Below, one piece after another: positions 12,261 to 23,951 of a DNA stretch of 64,000 nucleotides. The DNA is from Oryza sativa Japonica Group (Eukaryota > Streptophyta > Magnoliopsida > Poales > Poaceae). The DNA lies in assembly GCF_034140825.1 (NCBI RefSeq), contig NC_089036.1:1445001-1509000 (forward strand), in the 5' to 3' direction. How positions within the stretch are numbered: the stretch's first letter is position 1; each line of letters opens with the position of its first letter. The position numbers were made by a program, and so were the translations under genes. A model generated the notes under the pieces. The model searched no databases. It was given only the letters and a program-made list of their open reading frames with translations, and was not told the DNA's origin.

Positions 12261-12794
12261 ATGTCGATGATCACTAGCATGCTGGGGCGGAAGCAGAACG
12301 CGCAGCAGAAGGGCGGAGGCGGCGGCGGGCGCACCGGCGGTGGCGGCGGCGGCGAGATCGAGCCGGTGAGCGTGGACATCATGGAGCCGTTCATGGACGC
12401 GATCTCGCTGACGGCGTTCGCGGCGGCGCCGTCGGCGGCGGCGGCGGCGGCGGGCGTGCCGTCGACGGCGAGCATGGACTGGAAGGAGACGGCGGCGGCG
12501 CACGTGTTCATGGCGGACATGCCCGGGGTGCGGAGGGAGGAGGTGCGGGTGGAGGTGGAGGAGGAGAAGGTGCTCAGGATCAGCGGGCAGCGGGCGCGCG
12601 CCGCGGAGGAGAAGGGCGAGCGGTGGCACCGCGTCGAGCGGAGCTCCGAGCGGTTCGTTCGCACCGTCCGCCTGCCGCCCAACGCCAACACCGACGGCGT
12701 CCACGCCGCGCTCGACAACGGCGTCCTCACCATCACCATCCCCAAGGACAACGACAGGAAGCCTCACGCCAGGATCATCCCCATCACCAATTAA
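12261..12794 (+). CDS. HSP19.0: Cytosolic small heat-shock protein (19.0 kDa type)
   Basis: ATP-independent chaperone that holds unfolding proteins under heat. Intronless, 177 aa. The N-terminal arm is unusual: a Gly-rich stretch (about residues 19-34) followed by PVSVDIMEPFMDAISLT and an Ala run. The alpha-crystallin domain (about 73-165) shows DWKETAAAHVFMADMPGV, VLRISGQRA, WHRVERSSERFVRTVRLP and the A-x-x-x-N-GVLTITIPK signature. The C-terminal I-x-I anchor is IPI in RIIPITN. A TATA box and one heat-shock-element-like site lie upstream. The domain looks class I/II-like; the 19.0-kDa class II name is from memory and class V cannot be excluded by eye. Confidence 0.93.
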   Translation: MSMITSMLGRKQNAQQKGGGGGGRTGGGGGGEIEPVSVDIMEPFMDAISLTAFAAAPSAAAAAAGVPSTASMDWKETAAAHVFMADMPGVRREEVRVEVEEEKVLRISGQRARAAEEKGERWHRVERSSERFVRTVRLPPNANTDGVHAALDNGVLTITIPKDNDRKPHARIIPITN

Positions 12795-13376
12795 ACTAAC
12801 TATTAATTACTAGCTAATATTCCACAGCTTAATTATCGAGTAATTATATTAGTACTGTTAATTAATAATAATTACTACTCCTACTACTAATAATAAGAAG
12901 CATCATGCAGCGTGTATGATTGCATTATATGCATGGAATAGATGTGTAAACAACTCACCAGTTTGCTTGGTGAAAGCTGTGGCATAATGCATTGGAGGAA
13001 TATAAGAATAAATTTTGGTGTGTATGCCATTTTAACCTTTTATTTTACAAGAGCCTATTGGTAAATACTCCATATTATTATTCGGACCGGCAGATGGAGA
13101 CCTAATTTCTAAAGATGTACGGCCTCCCTGCGTTGTGCCCTGCTGGTGCGAAACAAAAATCTAAAAAGCTCGGCAAGCAGTGTGATTCCAACAGAACCAG
13201 CTGCCTTGTTAACACAGCTTTTAATTTTTTATCTCATGGTTCATGGATGTTTCTTCTACACATAAAAGGATTAAAAGAACTCATGCAATGTTCAAATATA
13301 TGTGCAGATGTGCTTCAAAGAGCAGCAACATATACCCTCTGAAAATACTCACCACCACCGTGAGGACTGAGAATAG
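12795..13376. other. HSP 3' region and intergenic sequence
   Basis: AT-rich sequence with no gene that I can support. Confidence 0.4.
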
Positions 13377-13578
13377 GGGCCTGTTTGGTACAGTTTCAAC
13401 TTCTAAATATAACTCCAGGAGTTGAGTCTGGAGTGGAGTTGTGGAGCTGTCTAAACCTAGCTCCACAACTCTAGTACATTTTGTGAGAGAGCTCCACCCA
13501 ACTCCACTCCCAGTTTTGGTGGTGCTGAAACTGTTTGGCTGAGCTCCAGCTCCACCTGGAGCTGTGCCAAACAGGCCC
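13377..13578. mobile_element. Tourist-type MITE with TAG duplication
   Basis: GGGCCTGTTTGGTAC at the left and GTGCCAAACAGGCCC at the right are inverse. It is flanked by TAG at 13374-13376 and 13579-13581; 202 bp. Confidence 0.85.
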
Positions 13579-15505
13579 TAGATAGTAGTGAGAGAGTCGA
13601 GAGGCGGATTAGTGGGCCTTAATTGTTAGCCTGGCCCAGCCCAATATGGCCCAAGTATAGAGATTCAGAGTTTACTGCTCCCTATGACTTTTTTCTTCTT
13701 GTTCTTTTTCTTTGTTGATTTTTGTTTTTTTTATCTATACTGTCATGTCAGCTTTGTTAGCTACGTAAGCCCTCTACTTGCAGTTAGTAATGACTCATGA
13801 TGCAAGGATTAAGGTAATATCGGTGTATTGGAGTACTATATAATATAAGAGGTTAATTAAGATCCTACGTGTTCGTATTAGCTATAAGTTTATATTAGAG
13901 TTAGCTCGTATACAGTACATGAGCTAAGATATCATCTCTATTTTTCTTATCCTCTCTTTCTTCCACATCTCTATCAGTGAATGATGAACCTTAAAACTCT
14001 ACTCTATTGATCCACGTCAGAAATAAAAAACGTATACCAACTTATTACCAAAAAGCAAAAACCGTACGATCAGACCGGTAAAAAAAAAAAGAATTGTCTG
14101 ATCTTCTAGAGTTTTCAAGAGCATGTGAAGAGATAACATTTATTCCCTTCCTCTCGTAATATAACACCCTAATATTAAATGAGAGACATGTATTATAATT
14201 CACGGATAAATATGTCACATTATATCCTAAATTATTATATTGTGGGACAGAGGGAGTACCCTATATAACAGCCAACATTTCTTTTTTTCTCTTCATATCT
14301 ATCCTCTACATATGTTTCTAACTTGCTATTTTAATTACCTGCTCTAAAACTACAACGTGCTCTCCACTACCAATAATCAGTCGTCAAGCAATTAATCAAC
14401 TAGGTTAACTTGTCTTTCCTCTTAGCTGTAGCTGCTGTGTGTGTTTTTCTCTTTCTTTTCTCTTATTTTTATTTTTAATGCAGTTATTGCGTCGTGATTA
14501 AATTAATGGTTTGCACATGGTCCACATGGTGAAGGCAGCAACGCCAGACTAACCGGTTGCCACATCAAATCCTCAATCAACCACTCAGAAAGATGCAATA
14601 ATCTACCTCATTATATGCATGCTTACTCGATAATAATTGCCATCACCTTTCGTGATTTGATTATTTGCTCATCCATGGACCATATAATCTCTCCCTCTCA
14701 TCTCACCTACCGCAAAAAAATAGTATTAGTACTCTATTTATCCATCTCAAAAGGCAAAGTAAAGCACCACAAGACAAAACAATAATGCATTTTCTCTAAG
14801 TGCTTTGGTTTATCCTATATCAATTTTTTTTTAACTTTGACCAAACATACAAAAGAATGTATCAATATTTATAGTAATAAATTAATTTCATTAAATATGC
14901 CATTGATATATTATTATATATCTATTTTGTGTTGAAAATGTTGCTATATTTTACTACAAATTTACTTATACTTTTTTTTGAAAAAAATAACTTATGATAA
15001 ATCAAAACAACTTATTTTCTAACTTTCTAAAATGAAGGAAGTACTTAAATAAGCATGGTTTCTTACATTTACAACTAATTATTTCTTTCGTTTGAAGACA
15101 AAATACCCGTTAACAGACATAAGACATGTCGCTTTAGTCTCTTATTACTTGTAAGGTAAGGTGTACATGTATGTTTATAACAATAATTAGTGTGTACGCA
15201 TTTATATGAGTTTCTGCCTATGATGTATGGAAAAAGAATATATTGTACAAGCAGATAAATCAAATGAGCTAAAGTTATGAGGTCAAAAAAGAGAGAGCTA
15301 AAATTAAACTAAAAATAATAATAGTACTAATAAGCTTTACGCCCTTGTGCTGCAGTAAAACCCCAAAAGTAGAAGCAAAACGAGCCCACGGATAGCCTCA
15401 TCGCCCTATTGACAATTCTACCCCTCCGCCGTCGGATCAACCGCTTCGCCTCCGCCTCCTCCTCTCGCTCTCCTCCTCATCGGAGAAATCTCGCCGCCGC
15501 CGGCG
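13579..15505. other. Intergenic, AT-rich, upstream of the 169-aa gene
   Basis: Only a short Stowaway-like element (14144-14256) stands out. From about 15400 the sequence turns C/T-rich and is the probable 5' leader of the next gene. Confidence 0.45.
14144..14256. mobile_element. Short Stowaway-like MITE
   Basis: CCCTTCCTCTCGTAATATAA and TTATATTGTGGGACAGAGGG are imperfect inverse ends about 113 bp apart. Confidence 0.55.
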
Positions 15506-18052
15506 ATGGGTTTCTTCCGCCGGATCGCCGGCATGTTTGGAATCTCCAGGGACGACGCCGACCACCACCCCCACCACCACCACCACGACGGCGCCGCGGG
15601 GGACTCCGCCGCCGCCGCCGAAGTCCCGCAGGATAAGGTCGTCGCCGCCGCGGCCGCCGCGGCGGCTGCCGGGAACGTGCAGAGGCGCGGGTTCAGCGTC
15701 CAGGTCCCCGTCCCCGTCGAGCGGCCCGGGCCCGGGCCGGTGCTCGTGCCCTGTCCCCAGGGCGACGGCGGCGTTCAGGTAATCGGATTGTGCGGTTGTG
15801 GTGGTCTCGCCTGTTTGCGCGCCTGTGTTAGTACGATCTGGGAGGGAGGTTTGGTTATCGGAAGAGCGCCTCGTTGGATGTTGATGCTAGTATTGCTTGC
15901 TGAAAATGGGCGACCTTGCTGTAGTGGTTCCCAGAATTGTGATGTAGAAGAACAGTAGAAGAGCTCGAAGCAGTAGCTATTTTTAGGCTCTAAGAAAGTC
16001 ATGCAATGCAATTCAATTCAATTAAATTGTGCTGCCGCAATTGAATCTAGTCTCGGCTATGCGGCTATGCCCCATTCGATGTTAGCTTTATTATAGGATT
16101 GGTTATGTTAATGTTGATTTGAGTGCAGTCGTGAGTTCTTCGACTTTGTTCTGTGAGATAGTATTGTCTCTGCGGTTCCACCTCTTGTGGAGGTAGTTCT
16201 ACCTTCCTCTTTTAACCTCCGTGAACATAAGATTAGTCCAGCGCCAAAATACGCTGCTTCTTGTTCTATGATTATCTTAGTAGGCAATGCATATGCGATT
16301 GGTTAATGCAACGGTGCGTTTTATTAGGATGTCTTGTTATGTCAAGGAAGATGCAATAGTTAAGTAGAGAGTGGTAGCTTAGCTTACTTTGGTGAATTCT
16401 TACCTACTAACATTTATAGTTTGTGGGATGGAAGAAAGGCTAGGCACAGATTTCCTTGGATGGATTTGATGAGTAGAGGAGCTCACCTAATTTTAGACAT
16501 AAGTGGATCACCTTTGTTGTTACAGATGATAGAAGGTTTTGACTTGGGTTTCTGCCACTGCATTAATTGTTCAGAAAATTGGAGTGCATAGGTTATATCT
16601 TTGGCTTACAAACTCTTTTTATTGATATAGCAAATCTTTCACTATTTTACAATCATGGTTTCTTCACAATGGTGTACGTATTTTTCTTCGAGCTAATCTT
16701 GTTACATCTGATTGTCCATTTGTGCATTTTGTCATCTGATACTTGTTTGGATTTGGTTGGTGCGTTGTTAGCATGATAAAGTCTTTGTGATCTCCTCTAA
16801 AAATACGAGAGCAATGCTAATTCTGCAAGTCATTTAAACCATGAATGTTATTAAGACCTAGCACTGTATATTGCTAGTGGAGCACTCTGGGAACCATTGT
16901 TACATATAATCGACAAAAGTTCACAAACCTATTTGCATTATAGGAAGTTTTCATGCATAGTGGACCTCACAAGTCTGGCTGCTATTTATATTGTTGAAAA
17001 TTTCTGCAGATACAAGTTATGGCATGCATCATATGGGCATGCAAAACAATGAATATTTTTCAACTGGGAATCATTTTAATTGTTGGTTTAAAGGTCATAT
17101 TTAATTTATCAAATCTGCGAACTGCCCAAGTCGATACTTGTGCTGCAGTGTATACAAGGTTGTTATATTAAATGTAATAAATTGGAAAATACCATTTGGG
17201 CATTATTGATTACCAAATTTACTATTCTTTGGAAGCTTTAGATAATGATGTATGATCGCGCCAAGCTGCCGACTGTCAATGAATATTATCACCAACTTTA
17301 CCTTTTATAAATTTGTTGGTGCATAATAGACAGACACTATGGGGAACATCTAGCTAGTAATGTTGATATTCATACATTCAGAGCACGGTGTTATACTGAT
17401 ATTATTTGGTGCCCATTCCTCCTTTTTATTTTGTCACAATTTTCTTTTTGTTGTTGTGGACGTTGCACATTTTATATTGTATCCTCCTAAGATATTTCAT
17501 GCGAGTGTCAGCTGACAATTATGGTACTTGACGGCTACTCTTAAAGCACATGGCCATCACAACAACCTTTTTTTTTCTGTAGTAGAACAATTTCAATTTG
17601 GAATGACATTCCTTTTTCATGGATTGGCAGATGCAGATAATGGTGTCTTACCTTTTGAGTGTTTTTTTTGGATGTTTGTGTTTTCAACACATTGATATGT
17701 TCCCTTATGTATTTGAATTAATCATGGATTCTCTTCAATGCTGTCAACTTGCTGTGGTTTGCTGCTTCCATCCCTCTTATCATAATGATCATTGGTTTTA
17801 TTTTTGTTCGACTAGGGCTTTAGGTGGTATACAAGGAAGCTAAGGATTGATGAGGATGGTGATGTCGCAGATGAGTTCTTGGATGAAGTTGTTCCAGAAA
17901 TCTCGATCAACAACGACTCAACTCCAGCTGGAAGATATCAAGTGAAATATAATACAAAATCAGCTGCTCTAGCAATGAGAAAGCAAATATCCGTCATTGA
18001 TGGTGACATCTGTCATTCCTTGGAGTACCAAGGGCGCCTGCGTTGGGTGTGA
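15506..18052 (+). CDS. Conserved plant protein of unknown function, 169 aa
   Basis: Exons 15506-15778 and 17816-18052 join in phase 0 across a 2-kb intron. The start gives MGFFRRIAGMFGISRDDADH; Gly is at position 2, but F, F, R, R follow, so myristoylation is not clear. A His-rich stretch and an Ala-rich linker lead to a conserved block RRGFSVQVPVPVERP...VLVPC. Exon 2 encodes GFRWYTRKLRIDEDGDVADE, EFLDEVVPE, and ends SLEYQGRLRWV. Exon 2 and the RRGFSVQVPV block look like conserved core sequence of a plant family. I know no function. The Ala and His stretches are GC-rich codon expansions typical of grass first exons. Confidence 0.82.
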
Positions 18053-18851
18053 CTGTCATGTAAGCTTGAGTTGTAGTGTGCTGTCACCTCAAGAACTGCC
18101 AATCACTCTTGGCCAAAGGATTGCAAGAATTTGATATGCGCGTCTGCCTTGGAGCCTCCCAGGAGTGTGGATCTGTGGAGTTCTTGGTTGATGCGTCATT
18201 CTTAAATTTGAGTGTTTTGGGATGCCTGGTTTGGTCCCTTGTACCACTAGCAGTAGTTGTACATTGTTGAACTTGAACTGAACAATTACAGGAGTAAACA
18301 AGCTACTGCTAGAACAGCAGAAAGGGAATGTGTATTTGCAAATAGAGCCACTGAATCCTTGATCAATCTATTTTGCATTACACGGAGTGATGTGTTGATT
18401 TTATTGTGTCTTTTGTTTCCATTAATCTCCGGAATTTTTACACATACATCTTGTTTAAATAAGAAAAAAAACAAGTTATTCGACATATATTTCCCAAACA
18501 ATTCTATGCAGGACACTAGCACAGTAAACTAGTTTGAAAAATTTTAACCGCGACTTAATCTTGTACGAAATGATGCATGCAGGGCAAAATCTTATTTACT
18601 TCCTTCGAAAACTATAATTGTGGACTATATGTATCATATGCATAAATTGCTGTTAAATGATTATAGTACGACGAATGGAAGTTATATAGCTATATTTATG
18701 ATGCTACGTGGCTTCGATAATACACTATATTTTCAAGTAAAAACAAGTGGTATAAACTTGAATAGTGTTAATGCCAATTATCCGAGAACGGAGGCCATAA
18801 CTTTCACTTGACTTCTTGACTTCCTTTTTAATAAGAATAATTAAATGAGAA
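18053..18851. other. 3' region and intergenic sequence
   Basis: 3' UTR of the 169-aa gene and AT-rich spacer. No gene seen. Confidence 0.4.
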
Positions 18852-19015
18852 GATAGTATATGATCTCAAATGATTGGATTAATAATAAATTAATCAATTC
18901 TTTGATAGTATATGATCTCAAATGATTGGATTAATAATAAATTAATCAATTCTTTTCTAATACGAAAAATCAATTGAGAAGATAGTGATCTCAAATGATT
19001 GGATTAATGAATAAA
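18852..19015. repeat. Tandem 52-bp repeat, two full copies and one partial
   Basis: A unit beginning GATAGTATATGATCTCAAAT starts at 18852 and 18904. A diverged partial copy starts at 18981 (GATAGTGATCTCAAATG). It lies just upstream of the bZIP transcription unit. Confidence 0.85.
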
Positions 19016-19945
19016 ATAATAATTAGTTGAGAAAAAAGATATGGCCAGGAGGAATCCAAGATGGCGGCGACGGTTGTTGCAGCGTCGATCCGAGGTGGGC
19101 CATCCTATCCATCCATCTCATCATCCCATCGCCCAATAGCTTTCCTCCCTCCTCCTCCGCTCCTCGTCCACCATGGACCAGGCCCACGCCCCCTTCGTGG
19201 GCCCCACCCGGCAGTCACCCACCCCTACCCACGCGGCCCACCGTGGACGCGGCCCACGAACGCGAACCCGACCTCCCATCTCTTCCTCCTCCTCTCCTCG
19301 ATTCCTCTCCCTCCCAATCCACCTCCTCCTCCTCGCCGCCGCTCGCCGCCGCAATCCGCTCGCCGGAGGCGGACTCGCCGGCGTCGGACGCTGCCTGCGC
19401 CGAGGGCGCTGCTGCATTTGTTTGCCTGTGGCTCGGGGGAAGAGCGAGCGGCCGTGTGGGCTTGCTCTGCTCGAGGGCCGCGTTCGCGTGGTTTCTCTCC
19501 TCGTGTGGGTTGCTAGATTAAGGTTGGTGAATGGTGAGGGGTTGAATTGTGTGGCCTCGTCGTGCTCGATTGCTTTTGCATTGTGCTTTGCGTGGATTCT
19601 GATTTCTCCTCCAATTTAAGCTAGTTTGACATGTATCCGATATTGACGAGGGGTAGATAGAATTCGGTGAATTGTAGATTTGGTTTGGTGCATCATAATG
19701 CATTTGGTGTTTTTTCAAATTTAGTGGGAATTTAGATTAGTGTCCAGCTGAGGAAATACGGGATCGAGACAGTGAGATTTGTCATTGCAAAATCTATCAT
19801 GTTTTTCCCCTTCTTTGCTGTTCATACCAGGATTGTTTATTTCACCCAGCAGGTGGCCTTTTTGCTATCACAATTTATCAATATCCGGGTTACAATGGAA
19901 TGAGTGTGCGAGTTTGGTTGCCGGGAAGCATTGTTGACGAATCAG
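19016..19945 (+). other. 5' leader region of the bZIP gene (non-coding exon and intron)
   Basis: A C/T-rich then GC-rich block (19100-19520) of first-exon character is followed by an intron-like T-rich region up to about 19850. Overlapping GC-rich frames here do not resemble known proteins. Short upstream ATGs occur before the bZIP start. Confidence 0.5.
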
Positions 19946-22900
19946 ATGGGTACTAATGATCCTGGCACGCCGTCCAAGGCAACAAAGGCATCAGAACCGG
20001 TAACTGATCACTCATCTACTTTCTAAATGAACCTTTTCTGCTTAATTTGTCTTACCTGTATTAGCCTAAGACAATAAGATTGGTTCTTATTATTATTTTC
20101 TAGTGCCCCTTTTCCCCATATGATGTATGCTGTTAGTTTTTCTCGAGAAGAATGCTGTGTTGCTGCCAAATTAAGAAATGTGTCGAACATTTATGATAAA
20201 GCATGAATTGGAAAGAATGTGCATATTCTGTTTTTATGCAGATTATTTGGACTATATTAGAGTAGCAAGATATTCTGGCTTGTATTCTATACTTCTCTTT
20301 GCATAGATAATAATAATATGCCTATGTGGACAGAACGAATATCCCTTCACAGTAGAAGTACAGAACACATATGTCCTGTTTCTTTTTCACAGACGTTTTA
20401 TTTTATTTACCTCTTTTTATGGTTTCTTGCTTGCACATTCTCAGGAGCAGTCTCCAGCCACTACATCTGGCACTACAGCTCCAGTTTACCCTGAATGGCC
20501 TGGTTTTCAGGTTATTGCATCTTTACTTATTAAGATGAACTTATAGCTTTCCTCTACTGGATTTTCAATTTAATTTTAACGACATAACAGTGCTTTATAT
20601 TTTGTTTTTTAACCTTGAAGGCCTACTCGGCAATTCCACCGCATGGGTTCTTTCCACCTCCTGTTGCTGCAAGTCCCCAGGCTCATCCCTACATGTGGGG
20701 AGCTCAGGTACCCTTTGTATCTTAAAACTTTATTGGTTCCTTTTATCTGATATCTGTTGAAATTACGGGAAAAGTGGCAGTAGGAGCTTTGTGCTATCTG
20801 GAATCTAGGTCTGGCTTATCCGGACTAGGACAGTGTGCTAGGTTAAATTGGAGCAACGTAACTGAATCCTTTACTAAATATTATTATCTGTTTTTACTTT
20901 AATACTCACTGGACACAAGCATATAGATATAGGTAACATCAAAATGTAGATGGTTTCATCTTTCAAAGATCAGAAGAATTAGCTAGTATGCAACATGTAG
21001 ATTATGGTTCTATTGTTAAATCAGGTGGTCGAGTGCAATGCAAAAAATTAAGCATTCTGCCGGAGGTAAAAAATGGCTATAGAAGTTAGGCAACTGCAAA
21101 CTGCTTTCCTTAACAGCATATTTGTGTGTTATTTATAACTATTTTCTTTTGTACCTCAATTCAAAATATTGTCCCTTTAATTTCAGCCCATGGTGCCACC
21201 TTACGGGACACCACCACCTTATATGATGTATCCTCCAGGAACTGTATATGCACATCCCTCTACTCCTGTATGCATTTTCTACCTGACAGTCATAATCAAT
21301 AATCTTCTCTTTGTACTTGCACCCATTTATTGACATGCTTGTATTAACAATGAACTAATTGGTAGGGTGTGCATCCATTTAATCACTACCCTATGCTGGC
21401 AAATGGAAATGTTGAAACTGCTGTAAGTAACCCATTTTTTTTAAAAAAATATTTTGGTGATCATCATGTTCATGCAATCCTGAGATGCTTCTTTCAGGGA
21501 ACTGCACCAGGTGCTTCAGAAATTAACGGTAAGTCTTCTGCAATGTCAACATCAAGGTTTTTTGTGCAAGTAATTCACATTTATGCTTCTGATCATAATT
21601 TCAGGGAAAAATGAGCTTGGCAGAACATCTGGTCCATCTGCCAACGGGATTACCTCCCACAGGTTTTTTTTTTTAAAAAAAAATATGAGTTCATTTAGTT
21701 CTGACAAAACCTAATCTCAGGTAGCTTGAACATGCAGTGAGAGTGGAAGTGAGAGTGAAAGTGAAGGAAGTGATGCCAACTCTCAAAATGTGAGATTGAT
21801 CTCTATATATATTTCATTCAAATCACTTATTTGGTGCATTCTTTAGGCAGGAAGAAAAATCATTAACCTTGAAAGATAGCCTATCAACCCTGTTTTATGT
21901 TGCTCCAGGATTCACATTCAAAGGAAAATGATGTAAAGGAAGATGGTATGTACTTGAGGACCTATTTATGGTTTTGTGAGACACCAATAGAGCATATTTC
22001 TTTGTGTGAGATTAAGTATGCATTTGATTATGTAGGTAGTTCTCAGAATGGCATATCACATACAGCATTAAATCAGAACATGTCGATGGCTCCAACTCAA
22101 ACGGGTGTAGTAATCGGGGGAGTTGCTCCCACAACAAACTTGAACATAGGAATGGACTACTGGGGTGCTGCTGGTTCTTCGCCTGTTCCTGCAATGCATG
22201 GCAAAGCATCGTCTGGTTCAGTTCGAGGAGAGCAATGGGTACAAGTCCTTTGACAACGAGCGTTTGCATTATTTTTTTGATAAGTTTTGAATTAAAATCC
22301 TTGTATATGGTAATAGAATGGTAGTCCACAAGGCAAGAAAAAAATTTGCTCTACTCTAGCCATAACGACTTCCATAATGAATGTTAAATCCACTTATTTT
22401 GGGAATGGGGATTAGCATGTGGCAAGATGCCATCTTTTAATTTTGAAGGGATGATTTATATATTTATTTTGGAAAGGGTTGTTGTCTTTTGAAGATGCTT
22501 ATTTTTATTCTTTGCCCTTGTGTATATGTCAATGTAAAGATGTCGCTACTTGTATAATTTAATTATACCTTGGCCATTTTCAGGATGAAAGAGAGCTCAA
22601 GAAGCAGAAAAGGAAGCAGTCTAATCGGGAATCAGCACGTAGATCCCGGCTGCGCAAGCAGGTATGATGTTAAATTGTTAACATGACATTGGACTCGTTA
22701 TTTTCTTCAGAACATCATGGATAGTCTTATTGAAGCACCAAAATATTTGTTCCAGGCTGAGTGTGAAGAGCTTTCTGTACGCGCTGACAATTTAAGGGCA
22801 GAAAACTCCTCTCTTAGGGCTGAGCTTGAACGGATCAAAAAGGAGTACGAGGCACTTCTTTCACACAATGCTTCACTCAAGGTGGCTGAGCTCATGCATT

Positions 22901-23267
22901 TCCTGAGTATTTAATTTCTTCGTGTTTACTTGCCCTTTATCATCTTTCTGTGTTGGCTCCATGAAAAATGTTTTGCAGCTATGAATCTAAACTAGTGAAA
23001 CTCTGCAGTATTGCTGGAATGTTGGTCCATGTTGCAACGTCTGAACCTATTTATGCATATGCTCTTGTTGTGATGTGTTTCTTTCAGATTGTTTTAATCT
23101 TGTTTTGGCCACAGATATTGTTGTCTGCCTCATTGGTGATTTAATATTTGCAGGAAAAACTAGAGGGGAACAGTGATTCAATACCTTATATGAATGAACA
23201 GAACGACACCAATGGCACCCACCAGAAGCAACAGGATTCTGATGCTCAGCCTAATGATGCGCCTTGA
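19946..23267 (+). CDS. G-box-binding bZIP transcription factor (GBF type, group G)
   Basis: Nuclear factor expected to bind ACGT/G-box promoters as a dimer. Thirteen coding exons: 19946-19999, 20445-20510, 20621-20707, 21187-21267, 21366-21422, 21498-21528, 21605-21662, 21738-21789, 21909-21945, 22036-22238, 22584-22661, 22756-22881 and 23154-23267. They total 347 aa with all GT-AG junctions in frame. The N-terminal half is the Pro-rich multifunctional mosaic region: [39 protein letters not shown] and HPFNHYP. A Ser/Glu-rich segment ([18 protein letters not shown]) follows. The basic region is [20 protein letters not shown] with the invariant N-x7-R, then a leucine zipper in [19 protein letters not shown]. 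It closely resembles maize GBF1 and the cereal osZIP-1/EmBP-like group. It converges tail to tail with the next gene. Confidence 0.94.
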
Positions 23268-23951
23268 GAGTTATCATCACGTGTAGTAGCATCTAATTGT
23301 TTAGCTCATGATTCTAGTAGGACATCACCATTTGTGTTAGATGAATTTACTAAGCATCTTTCTGTGCCAATTCGATCAGAATCTGACATGGCAAATTGTC
23401 GAGACCAAACTGTCTCTTACCTCTATTCCAGTTGCTTGCAGCTCCATTGATAATCTTAACCTCGAGTAGTTTACCTCGTATTGTGCGTCAAAACGAAAAA
23501 TTAACATTATAAAGATCTTATTAGTCTGTCTAATATTTGAGTTAAAATAAACAAAAATACTCAGAAGCTTTGCCCGTATAGCAAAATGAGGATATGATTA
23601 TCAGTTCGATTCAAACCAAAAGCTGCAACAGCCTATGCGGTTATCTGATTGTACATTTCCTTCTCTTTGCGTAGAATTACATAGCCCCAAAATGGCGAGA
23701 AAGCATCAGCCTCTATGTACACCACCAGGTAAAACCTATTTACTCGCCCCAGCCAAGCCAAACAAACCCAGGAAAGGAAAGGCCCTACCTATTAGTACAA
23801 AAATATCCAAAAGGGAGAAATAATACAGGGATTACAAAATTTCTCCGCTAGCTCGAGAAATAGTCCCCCTAGCTGCTTTAGCTGTTATTTGCACCCAGCT
23901 AATTGGGGGCAGAACAGTTAGCCGTCGGGATTTTGCACATCCTGGAAGCTG
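23268..23951. other. Convergent intergenic region
   Basis: Shared 3' sequence between the bZIP gene (plus) and the ATRIP-like gene (minus). No other feature seen. Confidence 0.45.

Noticed and set aside
17241-17300. Box C/D snoRNA-like ATGATG...CTG in an intron
   Set aside because: No proper D box, terminal stem or guide match visible.
19027-19619. Overlapping ORFs of 148-164 codons upstream of the bZIP
   Set aside because: GC-rich leader with Pro/Ser/Arg-rich frames in several phases and no domain.
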